Below are positions 47,624 to 57,456 of a stretch of DNA of 64,000 nt, piece by piece. Every line of letters begins with the position of its first letter. Position 1 is the first letter of the stretch. A program made the translations under genes and the position numbers. Source of the DNA: RPQJ01 sp963732415 (GTDB taxonomy: Bacteria > Pseudomonadota > Gammaproteobacteria > Steroidobacterales > Steroidobacteraceae); the NCBI GenBank assembly GCA_963732415.1, contig CAVSZK010000004.1, positions 62,001 through 126,000 of the forward strand. The letters are read 5' to 3'. A model generated the notes under the pieces. The model did no database searches, was not told the DNA's origin, and worked only from the letters and a program-made list of their open reading frames with translations.

Positions 47624-50068
47624 TTACCTGGGCCCGCGGGAGTTTTTCGCCGGTCGCTTCTCGAGCGAACGCAGGAACCGGCGCTCGAGGCCCTGGTGGG
47701 CCTCGGCTGCTATCGCGCCGACCGCGATCCACTCCGCCAGCATCGCGTCCCAGTCGTGGTCATCCATGCGGTGCCCCTGCCCCAGGCGCGTCATCAGCAG
47801 GCTCAACTGGTAGTCGCGGCGAAGGTCCTCATCTTCCGGCGGCGTGGGCGTAGAACTCGCGATCTCGCATCGGATGCACAGCATCCTGAGTTCTTTCTCC
47901 CGTGCTGTGTCGTCGGGACCGGAAGCCGACTCGGCCCGCGCCATCGCCTGCTTCAAGGCCTGCAGGCCGCCGCCCGGCCAGCGCCGTACGCCGGCAATGA
48001 ACGCCTCGGCCGCCTCCTTCAGTGCCGTGCGTTCCTCGGGTTGCGCGTCCTGCATCACGGCGCGTTCGTATGCCCGGATGAGTCGGGCCGCTTCGAGCAG
48101 GTTCGATTCGGCGGCCTCGCCATCGCGCTTGTCCTGCTCTGCCTCGGCCCGCTGCTCGACGGCGCGCGCCTTTTCTGCCTCCAGCGCCGCGACATGCAAC
48201 GCGCGGGCCTCCTCGCGTCGGTTGAAAACCGCATCGCACAGGCCGCGAAATTCGTCCCAGAGAGTCTGTGATCTATCTCGCGGCACCGGGCCGGTGTGCT
48301 TCCATAGCGACTGCAGCCGCTTCACGCCGTCGATGGCCTGGAACACGTCTTCAACGGTCACCAACTGCCCGGCCTGCGCAATCAGCGCCTTCTTGTCCGC
48401 CTCATTGCGTTCGTACCAGTCGCCCACGAATTTTCGCAGGCGATCCATCGACTTCTGGAATTCGATCTCGGCCGGGCGACTGGCGTCGGCGTCCACCGGC
48501 GAATGGCTGCGCCACTCGCGCGGCGCCTCCCGCAGCACCTGCATGACAAGGGAGTAATCGGCGTTTTCCGCATCCAGGTTCGTTTCGAAGGCTTTCAGTC
48601 GCTCGAGCACCAGCTTGCGGGCGTCGAGATTCTCGCGCCGGGTCGCGGCCTGCGCCGCGAAGTAGTCCTGGCAGGGCTTGAACGCAGCCTGGAACGCCCT
48701 CTGGAAACGCTCGCCGTCCTCCGACGTGTCGCTCGCGATGCCCTTGTTGATCGTGCGCCATTCCTGCTGCAGCGCGCGGACATGCTCGGCAAGCGATCCG
48801 GGATCTTCCTGCGAGCCCACCAGCGCTTCCATCTCCTCGATCAGCTCGATGCGCTTCGGCGCGGCGACGTAATCCTTCCACTGCCTGAGTTCGTTCAGCT
48901 TTTCGTCGAGCAGTTGCAGGTTCCGCTCGAGGTAGGCCGGCAGCGGGGGAGCCGCCTGCATCGCTTCCTCGGCACCCTGGCGGAACCTGGCCGCTTTCCT
49001 CGAATTGCCTCGCCGCAGCGCGTCGCTCGAGAGTCGGATCAGGCTGGCAACCTGGCTGTGGGCCTGCGCTTCGGCGGCCCGCTGCTCGGAGCGGGCGTGC
49101 TCCTCGGCCTCGCGTGCCGCAGCGGCCTCGGCCAGGGCGTGCGCCTCGGCTTCGGCCTGCTCCGCGGCGGCTCGTCGCTCGGCCTCGCTCGATCGCTCGC
49201 GTGCCTCGCGTGCTTCCTGCTGGGCTACTCGCTCGGCCTCGTTCTCGGCAGCCTGCCGCGCCAGTTCCCGTTCATGTGCGGCGATGACTTCCTGGCAGCG
49301 CAATACGGCCTCGTTGCCACGCTGCTCGACGTCGCCGTCCTTGTGCACCGTGAGCGCACTCCATCGCGTCGCGAGTGTATCGAGCGTGGTTGCGTAGTGC
49401 GGGCCATGCGGCCGTTCCGCATGACGCTCGAGCGATTCGCACAAGTCTGCGGACTCGCGTGCGGCTTCTTCGATCCTGCGCTGCTCGGCAAGCAGGGCGT
49501 CGCACTTCTGCCGGATGATCTTGTAGACCGACTTGTCCTTGCCGCGGACACGCGGCAGCAACTCGTGCAACTGCGCCGGGTCGACGAGTGCTGCCGCAGC
49601 CGATTGCCGCACGCGGCTCGATGGGCATTCGACGACCAGGCTGCCGAGAATGGCCGGGTCGTCGATGCCTGCCAGCATCTGCTCCAGCAGGGCGTGGTCC
49701 TTGCACAGCGCCGCCACCGTCATCGACTCCGGCCGATGACCATGGCGGCTGCAGAACTCGGCGAAGTCGATCGAGCCTTCGTCGATCAGCTGCGCCAGCC
49801 GTTCGTGGGCGGCTCTCCGCACTGTAGAGGGCAAGTGTGCCCCGGCGGCGCTTTCGGGCTGGTCCGCAAGACCGGCAAGCGTCCGCAGCGCGTCGCCGTC
49901 TGGCAGCAGGCGAATGGCGCCGACCCGCAGGGTCGCGTCACCGTCGCCCAGCGCGGTGTTCGCGACGAGGTCGGCGGGTGCGGACTGCAGCGAAACCATG
50001 CGCTCGGCCGATGTCGGTGGTGACGGCGGGGGCGCCGGCTTCGGGAACAGGCGTGAAAACATCTTCAT
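47624..50068 (-). CDS. DUF349 domain protein
   Basis: An 814-residue soluble, highly charged helical protein. It has HEAT-like material near the N-terminus (residues ~45-190), a coiled coil very rich in Ala/Glu/Arg around 255-345, then several DUF349 repeats (W-x-x-I, as in LQQEWRTINKG; FQAAFKPCQDYFAAQ; LWDEFRGLCDAVFNRR). DUF349 proteins are widespread in proteobacteria with no established role. ATG 50068 follows AGCCTTCCC on the coding strand, a weak ribosome site. The stop lies five bases from the convergent putA stop. Confidence 0.85.
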   Translation of the reverse strand: MKMFSRLFPKPAPPPSPPTSAERMVSLQSAPADLVANTALGDGDATLRVGAIRLLPDGDALRTLAGLADQPESAAGAHLPSTVRRAAHERLAQLIDEGSIDFAEFCSRHGHRPESMTVAALCKDHALLEQMLAGIDDPAILGSLVVECPSSRVRQSAAAALVDPAQLHELLPRVRGKDKSVYKIIRQKCDALLAEQRRIEEAARESADLCESLERHAERPHGPHYATTLDTLATRWSALTVHKDGDVEQRGNEAVLRCQEVIAAHERELARQAAENEAERVAQQEAREARERSSEAERRAAAEQAEAEAHALAEAAAAREAEEHARSEQRAAEAQAHSQVASLIRLSSDALRRGNSRKAARFRQGAEEAMQAAPPLPAYLERNLQLLDEKLNELRQWKDYVAAPKRIELIEEMEALVGSQEDPGSLAEHVRALQQEWRTINKGIASDTSEDGERFQRAFQAAFKPCQDYFAAQAATRRENLDARKLVLERLKAFETNLDAENADYSLVMQVLREAPREWRSHSPVDADASRPAEIEFQKSMDRLRKFVGDWYERNEADKKALIAQAGQLVTVEDVFQAIDGVKRLQSLWKHTGPVPRDRSQTLWDEFRGLCDAVFNRREEARALHVAALEAEKARAVEQRAEAEQDKRDGEAAESNLLEAARLIRAYERAVMQDAQPEERTALKEAAEAFIAGVRRWPGGGLQALKQAMARAESASGPDDTAREKELRMLCIRCEIASSTPTPPEDEDLRRDYQLSLLMTRLGQGHRMDDHDWDAMLAEWIAVGAIAAEAHQGLERRFLRSLEKRPAKNSRGPR

Positions 50069-50153
50069 GGGAAGGCTCTACGGGCGGAAACACTACGCAG
50101 CGGGTTGATCGCGGCGGGTAATGATGACATGCCCGGGCGAGGGCCGGCGGACT

Positions 50154-51659
50154 TCAGCCGGCATTCCGGCGGGGCCGGCGTCGAGGTCGCTCGCCGGGCC
50201 GTCCCGCGGGGGACTTTCGCCGCTCCATCAGCGCGCCGATGGCATTGCCGAACATGCGTGACAGGCGGGTGCGGTCGCGGATCATCGATATGCGCGGCCA
50301 GGTTTCCAGTTCGCCCATGTGCGTGTAGCCGCGAAACTCATCCAGCGATGGGTTGGTGAGCATCCTGGCGTACAGTCGCGGACGGAAAGGCATGCGGATG
50401 TGCATGTCCGTTTCGGCGTAGCTCTGGCTGTAGATCGCGTGCGCCTTGTCGAGTTGACCGCGCAGGCGGGATCCCGGCGCGTGCTTGCGCAGTATGTCGA
50501 GCAGCTGCGCGGACCCGTGCTGGTACATGTTGCCGCCGGCGCGGGCCAGTGCGGATGCCAGCCCCGGGCGCGTGTCGTACAGGCTGAGCAGAGGAACCAC
50601 GTGCGGATTGGTCTGCGAGACGATGAAGTGATTGATGTTCAGCATCTGCCGCAGCGAATCGAACGGCAGGTCCCTGTGCACCGAGCCGTCGATCCACAGT
50701 TCTTTCTTCATCCATGGCTCGACGCGGCTGCGACGCCTGGCCATCAGCTGCACTGGCTTGAAAGCCACCGGGACCGCGCACGACGCGAGGACCGCGCTGT
50801 TGACCAGCGCCTCGGGCGCGGACAGGTAATTGAGCAGTCGCGGGATCTGGTGCTTGCGCAAGGGCGAGACCGTGATGTTCAGGATGCGTCGCGAGTGCTT
50901 CAACGCCTCGGAAAACGTCTGGTCGCCGAGCACGCTCAGCAGAAAGCGGCGCATCTTGCCCTGGTCCATCACCGTGACTTCGTCCCGCATCCTGCGGAGC
51001 GGCAGGCGGGACAGTGCTTCGCGATTGATCCGGGACGGGTCGGAAAACAGCGCGCGCAGCTCGTCGTCGCTGTGCGTGCAGGTCCAGGCGGCAATGATCG
51101 CGCCCATGCTCGAACCCGACACCGTGCGCGGCAGCAGGTCCTGCTCGAACAGCGCCTTGACGACACCGAAGTGAAACAGGCCGAGCAACGCACCGCCCGA
51201 GAGCATCAGTGCCGGGCGGCCGTACACTCGGCCGATGCGTTTCACCTGCGCCAGGCGATAGCGATCGTCGACACCCGGCACGTCCAGCGCCAGCAGGTAG
51301 GCGAAGCAGGCCTCCAGTTCGTCGAGGTACTCGCCGATCAGCCGCTTGGTTCCGGCACGGGCCACCTGGTAGAGCTCGGGCTGGGCGCACTCACCCTGGT
51401 GCCGGAACAAGGCATCCTGGAATTCCTCCAGCAGCGTCCAGGTCTCGCCGCGCCGTCGCATCCTGCGCAGGCGCGTGATCGTCGCGCGCAGTTCACCTGC
51501 GTGTATCCATTCGCAGTCGTCATCGGCGCGCCAGTCCTCTGCGCCGGAAACCCGATCGTGTTCAGTGGCTATTTCGAGCCACTCGCGATAGCTCTCGGCG
51601 TTGCCCATCGCGCGGTCGAGCGCGGGCAAGCTGGAGCGCCGCGGCGACTGTTTCTTCAC
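50154..51659 (-). CDS. Patatin-like phospholipase with DUF3336 N-terminus
   Basis: A ~501-residue lipase. Residues ~15-140 form the helical DUF3336 region (ESYREWLEIATEHDRVSG). The patatin domain starts at LSGGALLGLFHFGVVKAL (oxyanion glycine loop), followed by the nucleophile motif GSSMG and the catalytic DGS of the Ser-Asp dyad. The family includes the yeast Tgl3/4/5 triacylglycerol lipases, so a role in mobilising stored neutral lipid fits with the WS/DGAT in this window. GTG 51659 has GAGGAA upstream; GTG 51686 and ATG 51608 are alternatives. Confidence 0.88.
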   Translation of the reverse strand: MKKQSPRRSSLPALDRAMGNAESYREWLEIATEHDRVSGAEDWRADDDCEWIHAGELRATITRLRRMRRRGETWTLLEEFQDALFRHQGECAQPELYQVARAGTKRLIGEYLDELEACFAYLLALDVPGVDDRYRLAQVKRIGRVYGRPALMLSGGALLGLFHFGVVKALFEQDLLPRTVSGSSMGAIIAAWTCTHSDDELRALFSDPSRINREALSRLPLRRMRDEVTVMDQGKMRRFLLSVLGDQTFSEALKHSRRILNITVSPLRKHQIPRLLNYLSAPEALVNSAVLASCAVPVAFKPVQLMARRRSRVEPWMKKELWIDGSVHRDLPFDSLRQMLNINHFIVSQTNPHVVPLLSLYDTRPGLASALARAGGNMYQHGSAQLLDILRKHAPGSRLRGQLDKAHAIYSQSYAETDMHIRMPFRPRLYARMLTNPSLDEFRGYTHMGELETWPRISMIRDRTRLSRMFGNAIGALMERRKSPAGRPGERPRRRPRRNAG

Positions 51660-51821
51660 TTGGCTTCGTTCCTCGCGCCGTCGCACCGGGAGCCGCCTAT
51701 TCTACGGCGGCGCCATCCGCGATTGCATCGACGTTTCCACCCAAATAAGCATCGGGTGGCCGCGCGCAAGGGAGCGGCGATATCCTGTCCTGCCAGGAGC
51801 GGGAGACGGTTGGTGTGGGAG

Positions 51822-53513
51822 CTATTGCCGGCTCTTGTCCCGGATCGCGCGGAACTCGCTGTCCTCCCGCCAGTTCGGCCACCGCGAAGAGTTCGCGATA
51901 CCCAGCCCCACCTCGTAGTACAGCTGCAGGTCCTGCATCGTGCCGCTCACGTCCCAGTCCGGCGAATATTCGTCCGTCGGCTTGTGATACTTCTTCGCCG
52001 TGTATTCGTCGAGCCACCGCTTGCCGTAATCCGCGCCCAGCGTCGGGCTGTCGACTCCGGACTTCGTATACAGCATCGGCACGCCGGCCTTGGCCAGGTT
52101 GAAGTGATCCGATCGATAGTAGAACCCTTTCTCCGGCGACGGTTCCTGCGTCGGCACGCGGCCTTGCCCGGCGGCGGCCTTGCGCAGGTCGTCCTCGAGC
52201 TCCGACTTGCCGAAACCGATCACGGTAATGTCGCGCGTCTTGCCGACCGAGTACAGGTTGTCCATGTTCAACCCGCCGGCCATCTGCGCAACGGGGATGG
52301 GCGGATGCGCGGCGAAGTATTCGCTGCCCAGTAACCCCGATTCCTCGGCGGTCACGGCGACGAACAACACCGAGCGCCCTGGCGCCGGTTTCATTGCGGC
52401 GAAGGCGCGTCCGAGTTCGATCAGTGCCGATACACCCGTCGCGTTGTCCTGCGCACCGTTGAAGATTGCGTCGTCGCCGGGCCTTGCATTCGCGTTCTTG
52501 CCCAGGTGATCCCAGTGCGCGGTGTACACGAATGCTTCATTCGGGCGCTTGCTTCCCGGCACCATGCCTACGACGTTGTACGATGTCGCGTAGCGCACGT
52601 CGTTGCGCACCGACATGCTCGCGCTGATGTCGGTCGCCTTGCCCTTGAAGCCGCGGCTCGATGACGCCTTCTTCAGCGCGGCGAAGTCCATGCCCGCGGC
52701 CGACAACACGCGTGACGCAGCATCCTCGGTGATCCAGCCTTCGAGCGGGAGGCGCGTGCTGGCGTAGTCGTCGATGCGCAGGTCGAACTGCGGCTTGTCC
52801 GCGCCGTTGCGCGGCACGTCCCACGGGTAGCCCGCGGCTTTCGTCTCGTGGATCACGAGCAAACCAGCTGCACCGTGACGCACGGCCTCGGCAAACTTGT
52901 AGTCCCAGCGGCCGTAGTAGGTCATCGCATTGCCCGTGAAGAACCGCGGGTCCTGCGTGGCATAGCCGGGGTCGTTGACCAGCGCGAGCACCAGCTTGCC
53001 GCGCACGTCGAGGCCGGCGTAATCGTCCCAGCCGTACTCCGGCGCGACAATGCCGTAGCCGGCGTACACCACCTGGGCATTTGTGATGTTCGTCGACGGC
53101 ACCGGCCGTTTGGTCCACACGACGATATCCTCCGGGCTGCGCAGTGTGAGCGACCGTCCACCCGCGTCATCCAGCAGCATCGTCGAATCCGCGTGCGGCA
53201 TGATCTCGACCACCGGGACGGGTTGCAGGTAGCTGTCACCGATGCCCGGCTTCAGGCCCGCCGCCCGAAACTGCTGCTCGATGTATGCGAGCGTCTTCTT
53301 CTCGCCCTCGGTGCCCGGCGCACGTCCCTCGAAGGCATCGGACGACAGCACTTCGATGTGCTTGCGGTAGGAGGCCTCGGAGAAGGCGGGCGAGTCGGCG
53401 TGCGCGGTGCTGCCGAGGATGAGTAGCGCCGCGGCAACCGCGATGCGCTTTCCGTACGCCCTGTTCCGGTTCAGCGGGAGAGGGTTGAGGTGGGGGCTGC
53501 TTTGCGTATTCAT
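51822..53513 (-). CDS. Secreted M28-family zinc peptidase
   Basis: A 563-residue exported peptidase with a signal peptide (RIAVAAALLILGSTAHA), a PA-domain insert in the middle, and the M28 dinuclear zinc set: TAHWDHLG (His, Asp), GAQDNATG (bridging Asp), TAEESGLLG (catalytic Glu-Glu), GGLNMDNLYS, and the final His in YHKPTDEY. Such enzymes are aminopeptidases acting in the periplasm or outside the cell. ATG 53513 is used; the first ~20 residues before the hydrophobic core are longer than usual. Confidence 0.92.
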   Translation of the reverse strand: MNTQSSPHLNPLPLNRNRAYGKRIAVAAALLILGSTAHADSPAFSEASYRKHIEVLSSDAFEGRAPGTEGEKKTLAYIEQQFRAAGLKPGIGDSYLQPVPVVEIMPHADSTMLLDDAGGRSLTLRSPEDIVVWTKRPVPSTNITNAQVVYAGYGIVAPEYGWDDYAGLDVRGKLVLALVNDPGYATQDPRFFTGNAMTYYGRWDYKFAEAVRHGAAGLLVIHETKAAGYPWDVPRNGADKPQFDLRIDDYASTRLPLEGWITEDAASRVLSAAGMDFAALKKASSSRGFKGKATDISASMSVRNDVRYATSYNVVGMVPGSKRPNEAFVYTAHWDHLGKNANARPGDDAIFNGAQDNATGVSALIELGRAFAAMKPAPGRSVLFVAVTAEESGLLGSEYFAAHPPIPVAQMAGGLNMDNLYSVGKTRDITVIGFGKSELEDDLRKAAAGQGRVPTQEPSPEKGFYYRSDHFNLAKAGVPMLYTKSGVDSPTLGADYGKRWLDEYTAKKYHKPTDEYSPDWDVSGTMQDLQLYYEVGLGIANSSRWPNWREDSEFRAIRDKSRQ

Positions 53514-53736
53514 CGCGAGAGCCTAGCGGCTCCGGCTGGAATTGTCAGTCGCCGCGGGTCAGCGGTCGGCCTCGTCTGCCGAAGGTCAGCCTGGCGTGCG
53601 GCCCTGGCGAGGGCGCTGCCAACAACCACGATTTCAATCGAAAGGCGCCGCGTTCACTATGAATCAGGGATAAGGCCCGGCGCCGCGGGGCTGTCTACGC
53701 GCTTGTCGGACCGGGCCGCGGCAAGGAGGGATCGTC

Positions 53737-54948
53737 ATGCGATGGCTTTACCTTTCGCGGGTCGTTTCTTCATTGACGATGTCGGGGCTCGCCGCCTGCG
53801 GTGGCGGTGGTGGAGGCGGGGGCGATACCGACTGGCTCTACCCGCTCTGGGTGCCGACTGACGTTGCAGTCGCAGACGTCGATGGCGATGGTCGCGCCGA
53901 TATCCTGACACTTGCACAGGTTGCCGCCAGCAAGAGCCAGCGTGAGGGACGCCTGATCGTGCATCTGCAGACTTCGCCGGGGTCGTTCACTGCGGCCCAG
54001 ACCGCGATCGTCGGCGTCTACCCGTGGAAGCTTGCCGTCGGTGACATCGACGGCGACGGGGCGGTGGATGTGGCCGTTGTCGATGTGGAGGGATCGCGTG
54101 GCGTCTGGGTGCTGTTGCAGGATCACGATAGCCGCGGGCGACTGCTCGCGGCACGCGAGGTGGCCAGCGCCGTCGGTGCCTACGACGTCGCACTGGCTGA
54201 CCTCAACGGTGACGGGGCGGTGGATCTTGCGGTCGCCGACAAGGCAGACGACCCCGGACGCCTGACTCTCGTGTACCAGGACACGGCCGAGCGAGGCTCA
54301 TTCCTTCCTGCGGTGGCACTGCCGGTCCCTGGCATCGCCACCACGGGGGTCGCTGCGGGGGATCTCAACGGCGACGGCCGCACGGATCTTGCGGTGATGG
54401 TCGCGCTGGCGCCTGACAACTACACACCGAACAGCGTGGTCGGTATCAGTCTGCAACAGCCCGACCGGACGATGGGGCAAGTGTCAACGATGGCGCCGCA
54501 ACACGGACTCAACGTTACGCGTATGACCGTCAGCGATTACGACGGTGATGGATTGAATGACGTGTTTGCCTACTTCAAGCCATTCAGTACCCAGTACCAG
54601 GCGAAATTGATGGTGATGCTGCAGGGGCCGATGACCGGCCAGTTTGGCGGGCCGGTCGATACCCCCATGGAGGACCTCAAGGGCATCGACGATGCCGTGT
54701 TCGCCGACCTCGACGGCGACCATCGCCCGGACGCGGCGGTCGTCGGGTTCTTCCCGGTCGGGTCACCTTCGACAGTCAAGGCGAGGCTCAACCGTTTCAC
54801 GCAATCAGGCGCCGGCGCTTTCGCGGTGGTCTCGAGCAGCGACTTGTCAGTCATTGCAAGCCGCGTGACTGCGGGCGACGTGGATGGAGACGGTCGCAAT
54901 GAGATCGTCGTGCTTGGGCCCGAAGACCGCTTCGTGGTGCTCGACTGA
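53737..54948 (+). CDS. FG-GAP/VCBS repeat lipoprotein
   Basis: A 403-residue lipoprotein: signal peptide with lipobox LAAC followed by a run of eight glycines, then seven calcium-loop repeats of the D-x-D/N-G-D-G type (DVDGDGRAD, DIDGDGAVD, DLNGDGAVD, DLNGDGRTD, DYDGDGLND, DLDGDHRPD, DVDGDGRNE). These form a beta-propeller as in integrin alpha chains. It is likely a cell-surface or periplasmic binding protein; the ligand is unknown. CAAGGAGG is the ribosome site for ATG 53737. Confidence 0.88.
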   Translation: MRWLYLSRVVSSLTMSGLAACGGGGGGGGDTDWLYPLWVPTDVAVADVDGDGRADILTLAQVAASKSQREGRLIVHLQTSPGSFTAAQTAIVGVYPWKLAVGDIDGDGAVDVAVVDVEGSRGVWVLLQDHDSRGRLLAAREVASAVGAYDVALADLNGDGAVDLAVADKADDPGRLTLVYQDTAERGSFLPAVALPVPGIATTGVAAGDLNGDGRTDLAVMVALAPDNYTPNSVVGISLQQPDRTMGQVSTMAPQHGLNVTRMTVSDYDGDGLNDVFAYFKPFSTQYQAKLMVMLQGPMTGQFGGPVDTPMEDLKGIDDAVFADLDGDHRPDAAVVGFFPVGSPSTVKARLNRFTQSGAGAFAVVSSSDLSVIASRVTAGDVDGDGRNEIVVLGPEDRFVVLD

Positions 54949-54974
54949 GCGCTGACTGGGTGGCCGCCCGGAGC

Positions 54975-55265
54975 CTACTCGTAGTCGGTGTCGCGCCGGC
55001 CAAGCCGCTTGCGCTGTTCGGTGCCCTTGTGTTCGGCACGAATCGTCGCGTGTTCGTTATCCCGGCGCGGGCCCTGGCGTCGATCGCTGAAGTGTCGGTA
55101 GATACACTTGCAGTCCGACGGACGGTCGCAGGTCGCGAGCGGCAGTCGTGGTGCATCCGCCGACAACAGGCGGATGCCTTTGAGCGAACGTGCAGCCTCG
55201 CAGCCTTTGGCGGCGGCGACGACCTCGACGCATTGGTACTTCAGCCTGGGCTTCCCGCTGACCAT
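54975..55265 (-). CDS. Conserved 96-residue Cys-containing protein
   Basis: ATG 55265 with GGGGAG about six bases upstream. It has KGIRLLSADAPRLPLATC followed by CKCIYRHFSDRRQGPRR, giving a Cys-x6-Cys-x-Cys set plus a His and many Arg residues. I recall this C-x-C-x-YRHxxDRRxGPRR pattern from uncharacterised proteobacterial proteins; it may bind zinc or iron (inference). It is convergent with the FG-GAP gene, 26 bases between stops. Confidence 0.7.
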   Translation of the reverse strand: MVSGKPRLKYQCVEVVAAAKGCEAARSLKGIRLLSADAPRLPLATCDRPSDCKCIYRHFSDRRQGPRRDNEHATIRAEHKGTEQRKRLGRRDTDYE

Positions 55266-55412
55266 GAGTTTCTCCCCATCGGCAAACCACTGGAGCGGGT
55301 ACTCAACTTCGGCCGCAACGCGCGTCGTCGGCCCCGCTTCTCGTGTCTACATCCCCGTGCCACGCCGGGTAATGCAGGATACGCCATACCGAACGGCGCA
55401 ACCGCATCACCA

Positions 55413-55434
55413 GGCGGATTCGACATAATCCGCC
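55413..55434. terminator. 8-bp hairpin downstream of the hydroxyacyl-CoA dehydrogenase
   Basis: GGCGGATT (55413-55420) pairs with AATCCGCC (55427-55434) across a 6-base loop, 44 bases past the stop of the minus-strand dehydrogenase gene. There is no T-run. It could instead be an operator for the small gene starting at 55265. The rest of the 212-base gap shows nothing. Confidence 0.35.
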
Positions 55435-55477
55435 GCCCATTTCGTCAGGCACCCTGCGGCGATGCCGAGGATCAGCT

Positions 55478-56434
55478 TCAGTCGTGCGGCCTTACCAGGG
55501 CCACAAGTTCGGGCACCCGGGACAGATCGGGGATCGCCAGGAAATCCTTGTCCTGATATGCGGGATTCGGGTAGTGGTAGTAGCCCCGCCCGGTCGGCAG
55601 CCCGAGTATTCCATGGTCGACGAAGCGCTCCTTCACGTATGCCGCGTTACGCAGCATCTGCTCGTCATTGTTCCGCGATCCCCAGTACTGGATGACGTTG
55701 AAGGCTGTCTGCATGCCCACCATGTCGATCATGCCCATCGGGCCCATGGGAGCCCCTGGATTGCATTTCATGTACGTGCGATCCACGTCCTCCGGCGTGG
55801 CGACCGCGTTGGTGACCAGGCTCTGTGCTGCATTCAGCAGCGGCACAAACCAGCTGTTGAGCACGTAGCCGTTCTGCTCTTTCCGGACCGGGATCGGCAA
55901 CATGCCGATCTCAATCGCAAACTCGGCGACCTGCGTGAGCGTGTCGTCCGAGGTGGTGGAATGCGCCATGATCTCGGCGACGTTCATCAGCCAGATCAGA
56001 TTGGCAAAATGCAGGGCGCAGAATTTCTCCGGTCGCCCCGTGGCTGTTGCGAAGTCGCTTGGAAGCAAGGTCGAGGAATTCGTGGCGAGCAACGTATGTT
56101 CGCGCAGTAACGGCGCCATCTTCGTGTAGGCGGCGGTCTTGGCTTCCGGGATCTCCGGTACCGATTCAATTACGAGGTCAGCACCGGCGACCGCGGTCGC
56201 CAGGTCGGTCGTATAGCGCAGACGCGCGCGTGTCTGCGCGATCGCGTCGTCGCTGGCGACGACGTCGGTCCGATAGATCCCGGCGTAGTGATCATGGGCC
56301 GCGCGGCACCGCGCAATGGCGTCATCGGAGACGTCGTATGCAACGACAGTCTTGCCGCGAAAGGCACTGTGCCAGGCGATCTGGCCGCCGAGTACGCCTG
56401 AGCCGAGTGTCGTGACGTTCTTGATACGCGACAT
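55478..56434 (-). CDS. 3-hydroxyacyl-CoA dehydrogenase
   Basis: A 318-residue NAD-dependent enzyme. The Rossmann loop is TLGSGVLGGQIA, then VIESVPE and TNSSTLLPS, with the catalytic His in CALHFANLIW (HF-N/P-P-type motif), and the C-terminal domain has EQNGYVLNSWFVPLLNAA. It oxidises 3-hydroxyacyl-CoA to 3-ketoacyl-CoA in beta-oxidation. It lacks the hydratase half of FadB and is not near a thiolase, but could serve the acyl-CoA operon at 18-25 kb, which has no classical enzyme for this step. GGAAG precedes ATG 56434. Confidence 0.9.
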   Translation of the reverse strand: MSRIKNVTTLGSGVLGGQIAWHSAFRGKTVVAYDVSDDAIARCRAAHDHYAGIYRTDVVASDDAIAQTRARLRYTTDLATAVAGADLVIESVPEIPEAKTAAYTKMAPLLREHTLLATNSSTLLPSDFATATGRPEKFCALHFANLIWLMNVAEIMAHSTTSDDTLTQVAEFAIEIGMLPIPVRKEQNGYVLNSWFVPLLNAAQSLVTNAVATPEDVDRTYMKCNPGAPMGPMGMIDMVGMQTAFNVIQYWGSRNNDEQMLRNAAYVKERFVDHGILGLPTGRGYYHYPNPAYQDKDFLAIPDLSRVPELVALVRPHD

Positions 56435-56775
56435 ATGAGTCTTCCTTCATTGGGCTGTCGTGCCGGGTTCGCTGTGCTGCTCACGCAGCATTTCGGCCGA
56501 GCCTACACCGAGCGTCTGGTGGTCGCTATCCGGTGCGACGTGGTGCGGCGATTGAACGGCGCGGGAGTATCGGCCAGAGGTCCACGAAACACAGTCGGGA
56601 CTTAGTACAAGAGGAGGCGCCCCGGCGATTTCTACGGATGGTGAGCGACGGAAAGCAGGCATACAAGTGCAACGTCGCCGGCGGTCTGCCGGTTGCCCTC
56701 CGCGTCTAGCCACGAAGGACACCGTGGGTCGTCGGATTACTACAGCAGCCGAGAAAAGGTTGCACGGAGGGAGTC
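56435..56775. other. 341-base divergent gap with no gene
   Basis: This lies between the minus-strand 3-hydroxyacyl-CoA dehydrogenase and the plus-strand secreted protein. It contains the ribosome site (GGAGGGAG) of the latter and must hold both promoters. I see no convincing open frame, palindrome or RNA fold in it. Confidence 0.6.
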
Positions 56776-57456
56776 ATGAAAAGGCTGGTAAAGATGGCTG
56801 CCACCATGCTGGCGGCGGGAATGCTTCTGGTGTCGTCGGGCGCGGTCGCCGGTAGTCCCAAGGGGGTCTGCCAGGCGGGCGGCTACAACAAGGTCGTGCT
56901 GGCCGACGCGATGGCCAAGTACTGGAGCTGGTATTACGGGGGGATCGGCACTCAGGACATCGGGCGCCTGTTCCTCGTGCCGATGCCGACGAATGGCTGG
57001 CAGATTAGCGATGACCCGACGATCTTCCAGGGCGACACGTCGTTCACAGTGCGCACCGGCAAGACGCTCGTGCTGCCGATGTCGTTCTTCCTGGGCGAGA
57101 CGTACACCGACGGCAGCTTCGACGATCCGGCGGACTACCCGACCGACTACAAGGCGAGCAGCCTGCTGCTGACAGTGGACGGTCGCGTCATCGTCGACAG
57201 TACGCGCACCAAGCTCGATTGTGTGTACGTCGACCTGACGTACTTCAAGGAGCCGATCGTGTATCCCGAGCCATCGAGCTATGACTCGAACGCTGCGATC
57301 TGGATGACGGGCCTCGGCATCCTGCTGCCGCCGATGTCACCTGGCGAGCACATCATCGACATGCAGGTCGTGTCGCCGTCGCCGTATTCGGAAATCAACT
57401 TCGGCTACTACAACACCTGGTATGTGACGGTGGTGAACCCCGGCAAGGGCAAGTAG
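56776..57456 (+). CDS. Secreted protein of unknown function
   Basis: A 226-residue exported protein with a signal peptide (MLAAGMLLVSSGAVAG) and two Cys residues (one ten residues after the cleavage site, one near 155) that could form a disulfide. The mature part is rich in Tyr, Asp and Pro and predicted mostly beta (FLVPMPTNGWQISDDP; GEHIIDMQVVSP), reminiscent of an Ig-like or jelly-roll domain. I do not recognise the family. A strong GGAGGGAG ribosome site precedes ATG 56776, and a stem-loop lies 33 bases after the stop. Confidence 0.8.
   Translation: MKRLVKMAATMLAAGMLLVSSGAVAGSPKGVCQAGGYNKVVLADAMAKYWSWYYGGIGTQDIGRLFLVPMPTNGWQISDDPTIFQGDTSFTVRTGKTLVLPMSFFLGETYTDGSFDDPADYPTDYKASSLLLTVDGRVIVDSTRTKLDCVYVDLTYFKEPIVYPEPSSYDSNAAIWMTGLGILLPPMSPGEHIIDMQVVSPSPYSEINFGYYNTWYVTVVNPGKGK

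Noticed and set aside
50319..52334. A 671-codon plus-strand frame opposite the patatin-like lipase and M28 peptidase
   Set aside because: Both opposite genes carry full catalytic motifs; this frame has none and crosses the gene boundary.
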